DNA of 64,000 bases from Bacillota bacterium (GCA_023458875.1 JAEWXO010000051.1:4907-68906); one strand, 5' to 3'; positions 39,623-48,984 are shown, numbered from the stretch's first letter. Program-made: numbers and translations. Notes: a model not told the origin generated them from the sequence alone.

Positions 39623-39976
39623 ATGGATTTTGTTTATGCATTTTTAATAGGTGGTCTGCTTTGTGCTATAGGTCAGGTATTGATTGATTATACAAAGCTG
39701 ACTCCTGCAAGAATATTGGTGGCATTCGTTGTATCAGGAGTTATACTTTCTGCTTTGAATCTATATAAGCCAATCATGGATTTTGCAGGTGCAGGTGCAA
39801 GTGTTCCACTTACAGGTTTCGGACATCTTCTTGCTGAAGGAGTAAGGAAGGGAGTCACAGAAAAGGGTATCCTGGGAATATTTACAGGCGGACTGACTGC
39901 TGCCTCAGGGGGTATTTCAGCTGCAATTATTTTTGGTCTGGCTGTATCACTTATATTTAATCCTAAAGATAAATAA
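39623..39976 (+). CDS. spoVAE: Stage V sporulation protein AE (SpoVAEb)
   Basis: A 117-residue membrane protein with three to four hydrophobic segments; MDFVYAFLIGGLLCAIGQVLID at the start, ASVPLTGFGHLLAEGV and ILGIFTGGLTAASGGISAAIIFGL at the end are the SpoVAEb hallmarks. It forms part of the spore inner-membrane dipicolinate channel with SpoVAC and SpoVAD. It ends 29 bases before parS site 2. Confidence 0.95.
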   Translation: MDFVYAFLIGGLLCAIGQVLIDYTKLTPARILVAFVVSGVILSALNLYKPIMDFAGAGASVPLTGFGHLLAEGVRKGVTEKGILGIFTGGLTAASGGISAAIIFGLAVSLIFNPKDK

Positions 39977-39992
39977 TTTTCAGGATAAGAGT

Positions 39993-40032
39993 CTGAATAA
40001 AAAATGTTCCACGTGGAACATTTTTTATTCAG
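39993..40032. promoter_or_regulatory. parS: parS centromere site 2 in a 40-bp perfect palindrome
   Basis: The core TGTTCCACGTGGAACA (40005-40020) is identical to parS site 1. The dyad continues perfectly outwards through A6/T6 and CTGAAT/ATTCAG, giving 20 bases each side with no mismatch and no loop. As RNA it would also be a strong terminator for spoVAE, ending in a T-run. Confidence 0.92.
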
Positions 40033-40143
40033 AAAATCCAATGTCAGACTTTATAAATAGCATGGCAGAATATCCGCTTTGCTATTTTTTTATTACTATT
40101 CAGCTGCTACGGTTAAGTTATTAATATGACAGAGATTTTAAAT

Positions 40144-40203
40144 CATCACGAATTAACCGGGCTTTATGGTCGTGCCTTTGACCTTCGGACATATACCTCT
40201 GGT
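40144..40203 (-). repeat. Dispersed structured repeat, copy 5 (minus strand)
   Basis: On the minus strand it carries the tccgaaggtcaaaggc block, the CGACC stem arm, AAAGCCCGGT, and a degenerate distal hairpin (TTAATTC ... GATTTAA). It lies downstream of sleC, between its stop and parS site 2. Confidence 0.6.
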
Positions 40204-40225
40204 TGAATATTAATCTAATCCAAAT

Positions 40226-41458
40226 CTATAATTCGGCAAGCTTTTTTACAGATACAAATATATCTGAAATCTGATACCAGGTTGAGAAATCCACACTGCC
40301 GGTCTGAGGTAAGCCGAATATCTCCTGAAATATCTTTACTGCATTACGCGTCTGCTCGTCGTAAAATCCCGTAACCGGAAGCTTTGGTATTTTCGGAAAA
40401 TTATTTGATATTGCGTTGAGCTGTTCCTGAATTGTTCTTACATCGTTACCTGAACTGCCGTCAGTAAGCACTATACCGCCGTATGAATGGGGGACTCCCG
40501 CAACTTTATTTGCAGTATCAAGATAAGTATCGTAGCCGTAATAACTTTTTAATATGTCAAAAGCCGAATAACCCTTATCACCTAAATCCTTTGAGCCCCA
40601 CTGATACATACCTTTTTCACACATATGCCGTTTACCGTCACAGTATTGAGTTAGAAGAGGCTGTCTTATATCAGGTTTTGTAAGATATGTTGAAAATATT
40701 TCATCAACAATTACGGATATTTCATCAAAAATATTTCTGCCGAAGTTAAATGCCTGGTCAAATGCAGTTGAATTGGTTATTGTATAATCATATCCTTTTC
40801 CACGATACCATTCAGTATAGACACGGTTAAGGGTAAATGAAATAATTGCAATTACATTTGCTCTGATAGTTTCAACAGGCCATGTTGAATAAATCTCACT
40901 GCTGGCAACATTTTTAATATAATCTTTATATGTTACCCAGACATTCTGAGCGTTTGCATTGCTTGGCGTACCAAGATGTACAACTACATATTCCGGAACG
41001 ACAACGTCAGGTAAAACTACATACCCATAAGAATCCGGAAGCGGCTTTACTTCGCTTTCGATAATTTTAGGAGAATATACACCCCACAATACAGGCTCTT
41101 CAATCAGGAAGCGCTGAATTGACGGAGCGGTATCGATGCGGTAATTCATAGTTGCATTCTGAAGTGCAGTGCTTGTAGAAAAAATCTGCACTCCGTAAAA
41201 TACCGTCCTGTCAAATCCGTCGGCATCAATAAAAACATTGTACTCTGAATAAGGCTTCTGACTACTGTATTCAAGGGAGTATTCAACCGGCGGTGCCGGA
41301 AGCTCGACAGTCGGTGAATTACCTGATGAATCAGTACGAAACTCCTCTATGGTTTTTAAAGAATCCCTGTCTGTAATTGTGACTTTCGCATTGTCTATCG
41401 GCATACCCACACTTTTAGCATAAACATTAACTTTTAATTTCCCGATGTTATTATTCAT
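40226..41458 (-). CDS. sleC: SleC-like spore cortex-lytic enzyme
   Basis: A 410-residue protein (SleC in C. perfringens and C. difficile is about 425-440). It has an N-terminal beta-sandwich domain (GKLKVNVYAKSVGMPIDNAKVTITD ... YNVFIDADGF ... TSTALQNATMNY), then a SpoIID-like lytic transglycosylase domain with the catalytic-type glutamate in VASSEIYSTWPVETIRANVIA, and a C-terminal peptidoglycan-binding domain (GNDVRTIQEQLNAI ... VTGFYDEQTRNAVKIFQ). SleC is made as a zymogen in the spore and activated by a Csp protease; it lies here divergent from two csp-like genes. The ATG at 41458 is preceded by AAAGGGGTG. A CATATTA box 40 bases upstream could be a sigma-G -10. Confidence 0.85.
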   Translation of the reverse strand: MNNNIGKLKVNVYAKSVGMPIDNAKVTITDRDSLKTIEEFRTDSSGNSPTVELPAPPVEYSLEYSSQKPYSEYNVFIDADGFDRTVFYGVQIFSTSTALQNATMNYRIDTAPSIQRFLIEEPVLWGVYSPKIIESEVKPLPDSYGYVVLPDVVVPEYVVVHLGTPSNANAQNVWVTYKDYIKNVASSEIYSTWPVETIRANVIAIISFTLNRVYTEWYRGKGYDYTITNSTAFDQAFNFGRNIFDEISVIVDEIFSTYLTKPDIRQPLLTQYCDGKRHMCEKGMYQWGSKDLGDKGYSAFDILKSYYGYDTYLDTANKVAGVPHSYGGIVLTDGSSGNDVRTIQEQLNAISNNFPKIPKLPVTGFYDEQTRNAVKIFQEIFGLPQTGSVDFSTWYQISDIFVSVKKLAEL

Positions 41459-41529
41459 ATTAGTATCACCCCTTTCATAAAATAATATGTAACAGGAATA
41501 AACTTTGTGACAAATGATAGGGTGATAGA

Positions 41530-43134
41530 ATGATGTTAGATAATACATACACGGAATTAATTGTTAAATTCAGCGGAGATATTATCGGGATTATCAGCTC
41601 ATTAGGGGGATTTACCGAAATTATCGAATGTAATTATGCTATAGTTACCATACCTATTAATCAGGTCAATAATCTTTATAATTATAAAGAAATTGAATAT
41701 TTTGAGGCTTCAAAAAATGTTACACCAAACGGTACACTTCATAGTGAGATGGGTATTGCCGGAATTCTGCCGATAAAATCAATAGAAAGAAATTTAAACG
41801 GGAAAGGAGTTATTGTCGGAATAATTGATTCAGGAATAGATTATAATCATAATGATTTTATAAACAGCGACGGAACGAGCCGGATTATTTACTTATGGGA
41901 TCAGTCAATAGACGGGAATAATCCGCCGGGATTTATTTATGGTTCGGAATATACATCAAGTGATATAAATATGGCGATAAAAGAAAGTGATCCGTATTCT
42001 GTTGTACCAAGCCGGGATTTAATAGGTCATGGTACTGCGGTTACAGGAATAGCTGCCGGAAACAGCGGAATTGCCTCACAGTCTTTAATTATTTCAGTAA
42101 AGATCGGAAGTAATAATGCAGCAAAGACTACCGATATCCTCAGGGGAATAAAATATATTACAGATAAATCAATGGAACTTAATATGCCTGCTTCAATTAA
42201 TATCAGCTATGGTATGAATGAGGGTTCTCATACGGGTAAGTCATTATTTGAACAGAGTATAAATTCAATGTGTAACAAATGGAAAATATCTATATCTGTT
42301 GCAATGGGCAATGAAGGAAGTGCAGGTCATCATTTCAGTGCTATGATAAAAGCAAATCAGACAATTGAAGCTGATTTTGCATATCAGGCATTCAGTAAAA
42401 ATTTATATATTGATATATGGAAAAGCTTTAACGATAATATTGAATTTGAACTTGTTACACCTAACAGGTTATCGTCAGGCACATTATACGCCAAGGACCA
42501 GATGAAGCTGATACGATTTGGCAGCATGTATATTATAATGAACTACAAACCTATTTCGCACTATAGCAGAAGGCAGGAAATTATCTTTACATTCAGCGAT
42601 GAAATTGAAGGTTTTATCCCTGGAATATGGAAGCTTATTATAAAATGTACCTATGCCGTTGACCAGAAAATAAATATATGGCTGCCGACAGTTGCTGAAG
42701 TAGGCAGCAGTACGGCTTTTTTAAACTCTGATAACCTGCTTACACTTACATTGCCGGCAACTGTTGACAGAGTAATATCAGTAGGGGGATATAACTCCGC
42801 AATCGGGAGTCTTGCATTTTTTTCAGGAATGGGGGATGAAAACATAGGCAAGCCTGACCTTGTGGCGCCGGCTGTCAATATATATTCATCAAAGGTAGGC
42901 GGAGATTATGATGCTTTTTCAGGTACGAGTATGGCGGCACCGTTTGTATGCGGTTCAGCTGCTCTTATGATGGAATGGGGAATTGTAAATGGTAACATGC
43001 CGTTTCTTTATGGAGAGAGTCTTAAGGCCTATTTAATAAAAGGTGCAGACCGGAGTCAGAGAAGGGAATATCCTGACTTTGGCTGGGGATACGGGATTCT
43101 GGATCTTGAAAATACGTTTACATTGTTTGATTAA
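41530..43134 (+). CDS. Csp-like germination serine protease (subtilisin family S8), first copy
   Basis: A 534-residue subtilase without a secretion signal, like CspA/B/C. A prodomain of about 90 residues precedes the catalytic domain. The triad is intact: Asp in GVIVGIIDSGIDYNHND, His in DLIGHGTAVTGIAAG, Ser in FSGTSMAAPFVCGSAAL. A jelly-roll-like insert (ITWG-like beta stretch between His and Ser) and the conserved end LMMEWGIVNGNMP ... DFGWGYGILDL are family features. Csp proteases cleave the SleC propeptide during germination. It is divergent from sleC (72 bases apart) and 24 bases upstream of the second copy. Confidence 0.85.
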   Translation: MMLDNTYTELIVKFSGDIIGIISSLGGFTEIIECNYAIVTIPINQVNNLYNYKEIEYFEASKNVTPNGTLHSEMGIAGILPIKSIERNLNGKGVIVGIIDSGIDYNHNDFINSDGTSRIIYLWDQSIDGNNPPGFIYGSEYTSSDINMAIKESDPYSVVPSRDLIGHGTAVTGIAAGNSGIASQSLIISVKIGSNNAAKTTDILRGIKYITDKSMELNMPASINISYGMNEGSHTGKSLFEQSINSMCNKWKISISVAMGNEGSAGHHFSAMIKANQTIEADFAYQAFSKNLYIDIWKSFNDNIEFELVTPNRLSSGTLYAKDQMKLIRFGSMYIIMNYKPISHYSRRQEIIFTFSDEIEGFIPGIWKLIIKCTYAVDQKINIWLPTVAEVGSSTAFLNSDNLLTLTLPATVDRVISVGGYNSAIGSLAFFSGMGDENIGKPDLVAPAVNIYSSKVGGDYDAFSGTSMAAPFVCGSAALMMEWGIVNGNMPFLYGESLKAYLIKGADRSQRREYPDFGWGYGILDLENTFTLFD

Positions 43135-43158
43135 ATTTATAATTGGAGGAAGAATTTT

Positions 43159-44868
43159 ATGGATGGACCAACAGTTGATTTTTTTTATCGTGATGATGTG
43201 TTTGATTTTATAGTCAGACATTCACAATACATTGAAAGCTTTGCTGACAATAAAGATGTTATTGTGGCAAAAACTTTATCGGGAAGATATGATATCTGTT
43301 ATACAGAGAATAAAAATATAGACGAAATAAAAAGCGTTCTGGGAACAGGTGCTATAAGCGCGGCATCGATACTTCTTGGAATAGGCAGTATTCTTCATCT
43401 GGAGTCTTCCGGAATTATTGCTGTTGAAAATCATCCATATATCGACTTGTTCGGGCAAGGTGTAATTATCGGATTTGTTGATACAGGAATCGATTATACT
43501 CAGGATGTCTTCAAATATGAGGACGGATCAAGTAAAATTATATCCATCTTCGATCAATCACAAAAAAGTGAAAATCCAGTGGATGGATTCAGTGTCGGAA
43601 CAGAATATACCAGAGAACAGATAAGCGCTGCATTGGCCTCTGATAACCCGTATGATATTGTTCCGCAAAGAGATACTTCAGGACACGGAACGTTTCTGGC
43701 TTCAGTTGCAGCCGGCAGAAGAATATCAGAGGATTTCAGCGGAGCTGCTCCGGATTGTGAAATAATTGCTGTCAAGCTGCGAGAGGCCAGACCGTTTTAC
43801 CGTGAGCTGTATGCTATACCGGATAATATTGAGAATGTTTATGAATCAACTTCAGTTATGGTTGGTATCGATTATATTATTCAAAAAGCAAGGCAGCTTA
43901 GAAAACCGGTTGTTATCTGCCTTGGACTTGGCAGTAACTCAGGGTCACATGACGGGTTCAGTCTTTTTGAAGAATATTTAAGCGGAGTTTCTAACATTCG
44001 GGGAGTATGTATTTGCAATTCATGCGGCAATGAATGCCAGGCCCGTCACCATATGGCAGGCAAGATTGAAGAGGGCACCAAGACAGCCAATATTGATATC
44101 AAAGTCGGAGAGGACGGAGGAAACATATATCTGACGATATGGAATTCTGCAAGTGATAAAATGTCGGTTTCATTGATTTCGCCTACAGGTGAAACTGTAG
44201 GCCGTGTGCCTTCCCGTATTGGATTTGAGGTTTCGCATCAATTGGTGCTGGAACCGGCATTTGTGTCAGTTGAATACCATTATCCTGTAGAGGGAACCGG
44301 TGATCAGCTTACTCTGGTAAAAGTTATTAATGCTACTCCGGGAATATGGACTTTTACATTATACGGTGATCTGGTGTTAAACGGTACATTTAACTGCTGG
44401 CTTCCTATTACCAGATTTGGCACTAAAAATATTGAGTTTCTTTCAGCAACACCATATGGTACAATAACGGTTCCCGGAACAATGCTCGGGGGAATATGCT
44501 GCGGTGCATATGATCACTTAAACAGAAGCCTTTTTTTTGAGTCTTCCTGGGGTCCGACACGTTCTCTTGCAATGTCGCCTGACTTGGTTGCACCGGGCGT
44601 AAGAATAAGCGGCTATTATCCTACAGGCCCCGGAGCAATGAGCGGAACAAGTGTTGCCTCTGCTATAACGGCAGGTGCATGTGCACTTGTAATGGAGTGG
44701 GGAATTGTTCAGGGTAACGATCCATCGCTGAGTACATATCAGATCAGAGCATACCTGATAAGAGGGTGTACAAGAAAAGAAACAATTTCATATCCTAATA
44801 CTCAATGGGGATATGGTGAGTTAAACCTTATGCAGACCTTTCTGCGTTTAAGAGAGACACTTTACTGA
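43159..44868 (+). CDS. Csp-like germination serine protease (subtilisin family S8), second copy
   Basis: A 569-residue paralogue of the preceding gene. The triad is intact: Asp in IIGFVDTGIDYTQDVF, His in DTSGHGTFLASVAAG, Ser in AMSGTSVASAITAGACAL. The shared C-terminal pattern is LVMEWGIVQGNDPSLSTYQIRAYLIRG ... QWGYGELNLMQTF. The propeptide and the jelly-roll-like insert are longer than in the first copy. In C. difficile some Csp members lost their triad and act as sensors; here both copies keep all three residues. GGAGGAAG precedes the ATG at 43159. Confidence 0.85.
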   Translation: MDGPTVDFFYRDDVFDFIVRHSQYIESFADNKDVIVAKTLSGRYDICYTENKNIDEIKSVLGTGAISAASILLGIGSILHLESSGIIAVENHPYIDLFGQGVIIGFVDTGIDYTQDVFKYEDGSSKIISIFDQSQKSENPVDGFSVGTEYTREQISAALASDNPYDIVPQRDTSGHGTFLASVAAGRRISEDFSGAAPDCEIIAVKLREARPFYRELYAIPDNIENVYESTSVMVGIDYIIQKARQLRKPVVICLGLGSNSGSHDGFSLFEEYLSGVSNIRGVCICNSCGNECQARHHMAGKIEEGTKTANIDIKVGEDGGNIYLTIWNSASDKMSVSLISPTGETVGRVPSRIGFEVSHQLVLEPAFVSVEYHYPVEGTGDQLTLVKVINATPGIWTFTLYGDLVLNGTFNCWLPITRFGTKNIEFLSATPYGTITVPGTMLGGICCGAYDHLNRSLFFESSWGPTRSLAMSPDLVAPGVRISGYYPTGPGAMSGTSVASAITAGACALVMEWGIVQGNDPSLSTYQIRAYLIRGCTRKETISYPNTQWGYGELNLMQTFLRLRETLY

Positions 44869-44890
44869 AACGGTTTTGTAATATACCAGA

Positions 44891-44936
44891 ATAAATCACA
44901 AACCCCGGAGAAAATTCTCCGGGGTTTGTGATTTAT
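44891..44936. terminator. Long bidirectional terminator between csp2 and hcp
   Basis: Arms of 22 bases are perfect complements (core AACCCCGGAGAA / TTCTCCGGGGTT) around an AA centre. It ends at the hcp stop codon, so it serves both convergent genes. Confidence 0.9.
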
Positions 44937-46501
44937 TAGCTTTTTAGAATCTTTTGCAGGTCATGCTCGGGTGTGTCAATCGGTGTGATTTGATATGTGT
45001 CGACCAGTGTTTGCAACACACCAGGGGATACAAAGGCGGGGATGGTCGGGCCAAGGTAGATATGCTTAAGCCCGAGGTGCAAAAGCGAAAGGAGAATGCA
45101 GACCGCCTTTTGTTCATACCACGAAAGCACCAGTGTAAGCGGCAGATCATTAACATCACAGTCAAATGCATTGGAGAGGGCTATCGCAATCTGGATGGCG
45201 CTGTAAGCGTCATTGCATTGTCCGCAGTCGAGAATTCTCGGAATCCCCTCAATTTCACCCGAATCCAGGTCGTTGATGCGGTATTTTCCGCAGGCGAGTG
45301 TCAGAATAATTGTATCGGGCGGTGTAAGCTTTGCAAAATCCGTGTAGTAGCTTCGGCTGGATGAAGCACCGTCGCAACCACCGATCAGGAAAAAGTGGCG
45401 GATCTTGCCCTCCTTAACAAGCCTTACGATCTTGTCAGCGTTTGAAAGAACCGCGTTACGGGCAAATCCGGTCACCACCGTATCACCGCCGTTCATACCC
45501 GTCATATGCCGGTCTTCATCGTATCCGCCGAACTCGATTGCTTTATTAATGACTGGCGTAAAGTCCTTGTCTTCCCCGATGTGTACAAGCTCCGGGTAGG
45601 ACACAATGGATGTCGTAAATACACGGTCACAGTAGCTCTGACGTACCGGCATAATGCAGTTTGTCGTAAACAGAATTGGTGCAGGAATATTATGAAACTC
45701 TGACTGCTGGTTTTGCCAGCCTGTACCAAAGTTTCCCTTTAGGTGCGGATATTTTTTGAGCTCCGGGTAGCCGTGTGCGGGCAGCATTTCACTGTGTGTA
45801 TAAATGTTGATGCCCTTGCCTTGTGTCTGCTCGAGCAGTAGCTTTAAATCATGAAGATCATGACCGCTGACAACGATAAACGGCCCCTTTTCAATTGTCA
45901 GCGGAACCTCAGTGGGTACAGGGTTTCCGTACGCTTCTGTGTTTGCAGCGTCCAGCATCGCCATACACTTTAGGTTGACTTCACCGGTTTTCAGAACAAG
46001 AGCTAAGAGCTTATCCGGATTCTTCTCTCCGGCAATGCTGCGCAGCGCCTCATAGAAAAAGCTGTTGACCTCAGCATCCGTCTTGCCGAGTACCATGGCG
46101 TGATACGCATATGCCGCCATGCCCTTGACGCCGAACAGCGTCAGAGATTTGAGCGACCGGATATCCTCGTGCTCATCCCATAGCTCTGCCATATTATAAT
46201 CCTCAGCACGCTCTGCGTTTATTCGGCCCTTTGCCTTTTCAATTTCGGTTTTCAGCTTCTTGATCGTTTCGTTATTGAAATTCACATTAGTGACAGTGGT
46301 AAAAAGCCCCTTGAGCATCAGCTCATCCGTTTGCTGCGTGGGTCTGCCCGATTCTGCTGATTTTGCAAGCCCGATTAAAGCACCGACAAGCTCATCCTGA
46401 TAATTGGCTGTATCTGCTTTTTTACCGCAGACACCGACCTTGCCCTCACAGCCTGTATTGTGTGCTGTTTGCTGGCATTGAAAACAAAACATTTCGTTCA
46501 T
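44936..46501 (-). CDS. hcp: Hybrid-cluster protein (hydroxylamine reductase)
   Basis: A 521-residue Hcp. The N-terminal cluster cysteines are C6, C9, C18 and C25 (CFQCQQTAHNTGC ... VCGKKADT). The hybrid-cluster ligands lie in FVVSGHDLHDL-like (IVVSGHDLHDLKLLLEQ), FTTNCIMP, LIGGCDGASSSRSYY, LACGKYRIN and LDCGQCNDAYSA. The enzyme reduces hydroxylamine or nitric oxide and protects anaerobes from nitrosative stress. Three sampled 60-base stretches are about 50-53% GC, clearly above the 30-40% of its neighbours, and codon choice differs (CTG, GCC, GGC common), which suggests recent transfer. Confidence 0.95.
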   Translation of the reverse strand: MNEMFCFQCQQTAHNTGCEGKVGVCGKKADTANYQDELVGALIGLAKSAESGRPTQQTDELMLKGLFTTVTNVNFNNETIKKLKTEIEKAKGRINAERAEDYNMAELWDEHEDIRSLKSLTLFGVKGMAAYAYHAMVLGKTDAEVNSFFYEALRSIAGEKNPDKLLALVLKTGEVNLKCMAMLDAANTEAYGNPVPTEVPLTIEKGPFIVVSGHDLHDLKLLLEQTQGKGINIYTHSEMLPAHGYPELKKYPHLKGNFGTGWQNQQSEFHNIPAPILFTTNCIMPVRQSYCDRVFTTSIVSYPELVHIGEDKDFTPVINKAIEFGGYDEDRHMTGMNGGDTVVTGFARNAVLSNADKIVRLVKEGKIRHFFLIGGCDGASSSRSYYTDFAKLTPPDTIILTLACGKYRINDLDSGEIEGIPRILDCGQCNDAYSAIQIAIALSNAFDCDVNDLPLTLVLSWYEQKAVCILLSLLHLGLKHIYLGPTIPAFVSPGVLQTLVDTYQITPIDTPEHDLQKILKS

Positions 46502-46594
46502 GGTATCCCTCCAAAATGATTAAGATATACCCTTATTATGTGACGCACCGGTGGGTTTATTCAGAAAGTAAAAAAGAGGGGAATTCCTGAACGG

Positions 46595-46615
46595 AGGCAA
46601 TCCTGCGGATTGCCT
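46595..46615. terminator. Small hairpin between hcp and proS
   Basis: AGGCAATCC-TGC-GGATTGCCT, a 9-bp stem with a 3-base loop in the 150-base gap upstream of hcp. No T-tract on the hcp side, so it may be regulatory instead of a terminator of proS. Confidence 0.35.
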
Positions 46616-46653
46616 ATGCTTGTCAAAAACAGAACTTTGAATTTTTTTATAAA

Positions 46654-48105
46654 TTAGTATGCTTTACCCCAGTATACCATAGTAGATGCCGGTTTTCCGC
46701 AGCATACACATGTATCGGAGATATGCTCCTGAGTTTCAGGAATACAGCGTGAGCCCACGCCTGTTTTTTCTTTTACCATGTCTTCACATGCTTCATCTCC
46801 GCACCACATAGCCTTGACAAATCCGTCACCTTTTTCGGCAAGTGTTGAGATGATTTCATCCATGGTTGTGCATGAATATGTTCTGTTTTCTCTGTTTTCA
46901 AGTGCCTTTTTATAGAGACCGTCATGAACCTCCTGAAGCTTAGCATTTACTGCTTCTGCGAGTGAGTCAAGACTTACAGTTGTCTTTTCACCGTTATGAC
47001 GTGTAGCGAGTACGCATTGATTATTTTCAATATCCTTAGGACCTATTTCGAGTCTTACAGGGATACCCTTCATTTCATATTCTGCAAATTTCCATCCTGC
47101 AGAGTTATCTGTATCATCAAGCTTTACGCGGATATTCTGAGCCTTTAACATAGCTGCGATCTCTGACGCTTTTTCAAGAACGCCTTCTTTATGCATTGCA
47201 ACAGGAATAATTACAAGCTGTACAGGAGCAACAGCAGGCGGAAGAACAAGACCGTTATTGTCACCGTGAGTCATGATTATGGCACCGATAAGACGTGTTG
47301 TAACGCCCCATGATGTCTGATGAGGGTTTACCTTTTTATTTTCTCTGTCTGTATATTCGATTTCAAATGCCTTTGCAAATCCGTCACCGAAATAATGTGA
47401 TGTTCCTGCCTGCAGTGCTTTTCCGTCATGCATAAGAGCTTCAATAGCATAAGTTGAAACAGCACCGGCAAATTTGTCACTTTCTGTTTTTTTGCCCTTG
47501 ATAACAGGCATTGCAAGAGAGTTCTCACAGAAATCAGCGTAAACATTGAGCATTTTTTCTGTTTCAACAATTGCCTCTTCAGCTGTAGCGTGAATCGTGT
47601 GGCCTTCCTGCCATAAAAATTCTCTTGAACGGAGGAAAGGACGTGTTGTTTTTTCCCATCTTACAACACTTACCCACTGGTTGTAGAGCTTAGGAAGATC
47701 TCTGTATGAATGAATAATATTTGAATAATGCTCACAGAAAAGTGTTTCGGATGTAGGACGCACGCATAGTCTGTCTTCGAGCTTTTCGCTTCCTCCATGA
47801 GTTACCCATGCAACTTCAGGTGCAAAGCCTTCAACGTGGTCTTTTTCTTTCTGTAAAAGACTTTCAGGTATAAACATAGGCATGCATACATTTTCATGGC
47901 CTGTTTCCTTGAATTTAGTATCCAGAATATGCTGGATATTTTCCCATATTGCATATCCGTAAGGACGGATTACCATACATCCCTTAACGCTTGTATATTC
48001 GATAAGTTCTGCTTTTTTAACGATATCGGTGTACCATTTTGCAAAATCCTCATCCATAGAAGTAATGGCTTCAACCATTTTTTTATTGTTATTATTTTTG
48101 CCCAT
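46654..48105 (-). CDS. proS: Prolyl-tRNA synthetase (eukaryote/archaeal-like short type)
   Basis: A 483-residue class II synthetase of the short type lacking the editing insertion: [18 protein letters not shown] near the N-terminus, [23 protein letters not shown] with [31 protein letters not shown] (motif 2), [19 protein letters not shown] (motif 3) and a C-terminal zinc-type domain with [10 protein letters not shown] and [10 protein letters not shown]. It charges tRNA-Pro. No T-box is visible upstream. Confidence 0.96.
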   Translation of the reverse strand: MGKNNNNKKMVEAITSMDEDFAKWYTDIVKKAELIEYTSVKGCMVIRPYGYAIWENIQHILDTKFKETGHENVCMPMFIPESLLQKEKDHVEGFAPEVAWVTHGGSEKLEDRLCVRPTSETLFCEHYSNIIHSYRDLPKLYNQWVSVVRWEKTTRPFLRSREFLWQEGHTIHATAEEAIVETEKMLNVYADFCENSLAMPVIKGKKTESDKFAGAVSTYAIEALMHDGKALQAGTSHYFGDGFAKAFEIEYTDRENKKVNPHQTSWGVTTRLIGAIIMTHGDNNGLVLPPAVAPVQLVIIPVAMHKEGVLEKASEIAAMLKAQNIRVKLDDTDNSAGWKFAEYEMKGIPVRLEIGPKDIENNQCVLATRHNGEKTTVSLDSLAEAVNAKLQEVHDGLYKKALENRENRTYSCTTMDEIISTLAEKGDGFVKAMWCGDEACEDMVKEKTGVGSRCIPETQEHISDTCVCCGKPASTMVYWGKAY

Positions 48106-48327
48106 TTACAAGTCCTCATTTCCATTATTTTTATTGTCATTTTCCTGATTATTCTTATCGTCATCGGGTCGCGGTTCAAATGCACTTCGGACTGAGTAAA
48201 GGCGTTGATCCTCTTCCTGTCGTTTTTTTCTGCTGTTTTGTGATAATGCGTCTATTTTTTTAGCAAGCTTTGGAGTAAGCAAGGTTACTACATATAAAAG
48301 CACAAATATCAGGAGCATTTTGCCCAT
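48106..48327 (-). CDS. Small single-pass membrane protein, unknown
   Basis: About 73 residues: a hydrophobic segment (MLLIFVLLYVVTLLTPKL) followed by a basic then acidic/Asn-rich cytoplasmic tail (KKIDALSQNSRKKRQEED ... DDDKNNQENDNKNNGNEDL). The stop abuts the proS start codon, so it is probably co-translated with proS. The start is uncertain: an upstream frame to 48372 begins with a GTG too close to its GAGAGG. No family recognised. Confidence 0.55.
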   Translation of the reverse strand: MGKMLLIFVLLYVVTLLTPKLAKKIDALSQNSRKKRQEEDQRLYSVRSAFEPRPDDDKNNQENDNKNNGNEDL

Positions 48328-48455
48328 AAACCAAAATGAAATAGTTATGTCACAGTAATATATAATTAACACCTCTCAATCCCATACAAAATACATACAT
48401 AATATAATTATATCATATTACGTCTGAAAATCAAGAATTTTTCAGAGAATAAAAA

Positions 48456-48499
48456 AGTAAGCAGACAGATTCTCTGAATATCTGTCTGCTTACTGAATA
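48456..48499 (-). terminator. Terminator of the 147-residue membrane protein gene
   Basis: AGTAAGCAGACAGAT pairs perfectly with ATCTGTCTGCTTACT (15 bp), followed on the minus strand by six T. A competing pairing exists: TTCAGAGAAT (48441-48450) with ATTCTCTGAA (48469-48478), which overlaps this stem. Confidence 0.85.
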
Positions 48500-48540
48500 A
48501 ACTGCTTTGAATCAACTAAAAAATACTGTGTCTGTCGTGA

Positions 48541-48984
48541 CTAGCTAAGATATTTTTTAAATATTGTAACTGCACCGGCAGCTGTAGCAACATATCCCAT
48601 TATGAGGTTAATCATAAACTCTACTCTGACACCAGAAATTTTGAGAAAATCTGAAAAGCTGGAATAGCATTCTTTGAATGTATAATATTCTTTAAGTCCG
48701 TCATGGATTGCAATGCAATATGAAAGCTTTGTTGCGAAATACACTAAAAAAATTACAAGTATAAAGCAGAATACATATCCAAAAATATTTATTTCTTTTG
48801 CAAAGAATTTGTATCCGAATAATATGCCTGCTATAAGAATAAATCCGGAAATAACTGCAATGTAACCGAGCTTACCTATAAGGAGCCAGATTAAAAAACC
48901 AGGTATGGCACCGAGAATTGCACCGATAACGCCTAATAGAATATTTTCATTTTCTGATGAACGGTATTGATCTAAAAAACTCAT
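48541..48984 (-). CDS. Membrane protein of unknown function, 147 residues
   Basis: Four predicted hydrophobic segments (about 15-37, 40-60, 68-88 and 124-140) separated by short loops, with a 30-residue soluble stretch containing Tyr/Cys (KEYYTFKECYSSFSDFLKISG) before the last. It begins MSFLDQYRSSENENILLGVIG. No family is recognised. GGAGAG precedes the ATG. It is a single-gene unit between its own terminator and a 14-base palindrome upstream. Confidence 0.7.
   Translation of the reverse strand: MSFLDQYRSSENENILLGVIGAILGAIPGFLIWLLIGKLGYIAVISGFILIAGILFGYKFFAKEINIFGYVFCFILVIFLVYFATKLSYCIAIHDGLKEYYTFKECYSSFSDFLKISGVRVEFMINLIMGYVATAAGAVTIFKKYLS

Noticed and set aside
41530..44868. Frameshift splitting one large Csp protease into two genes
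   Set aside because: Each gene has its own prodomain, complete triad, conserved C-terminus and ribosome site, so they are tandem paralogues.
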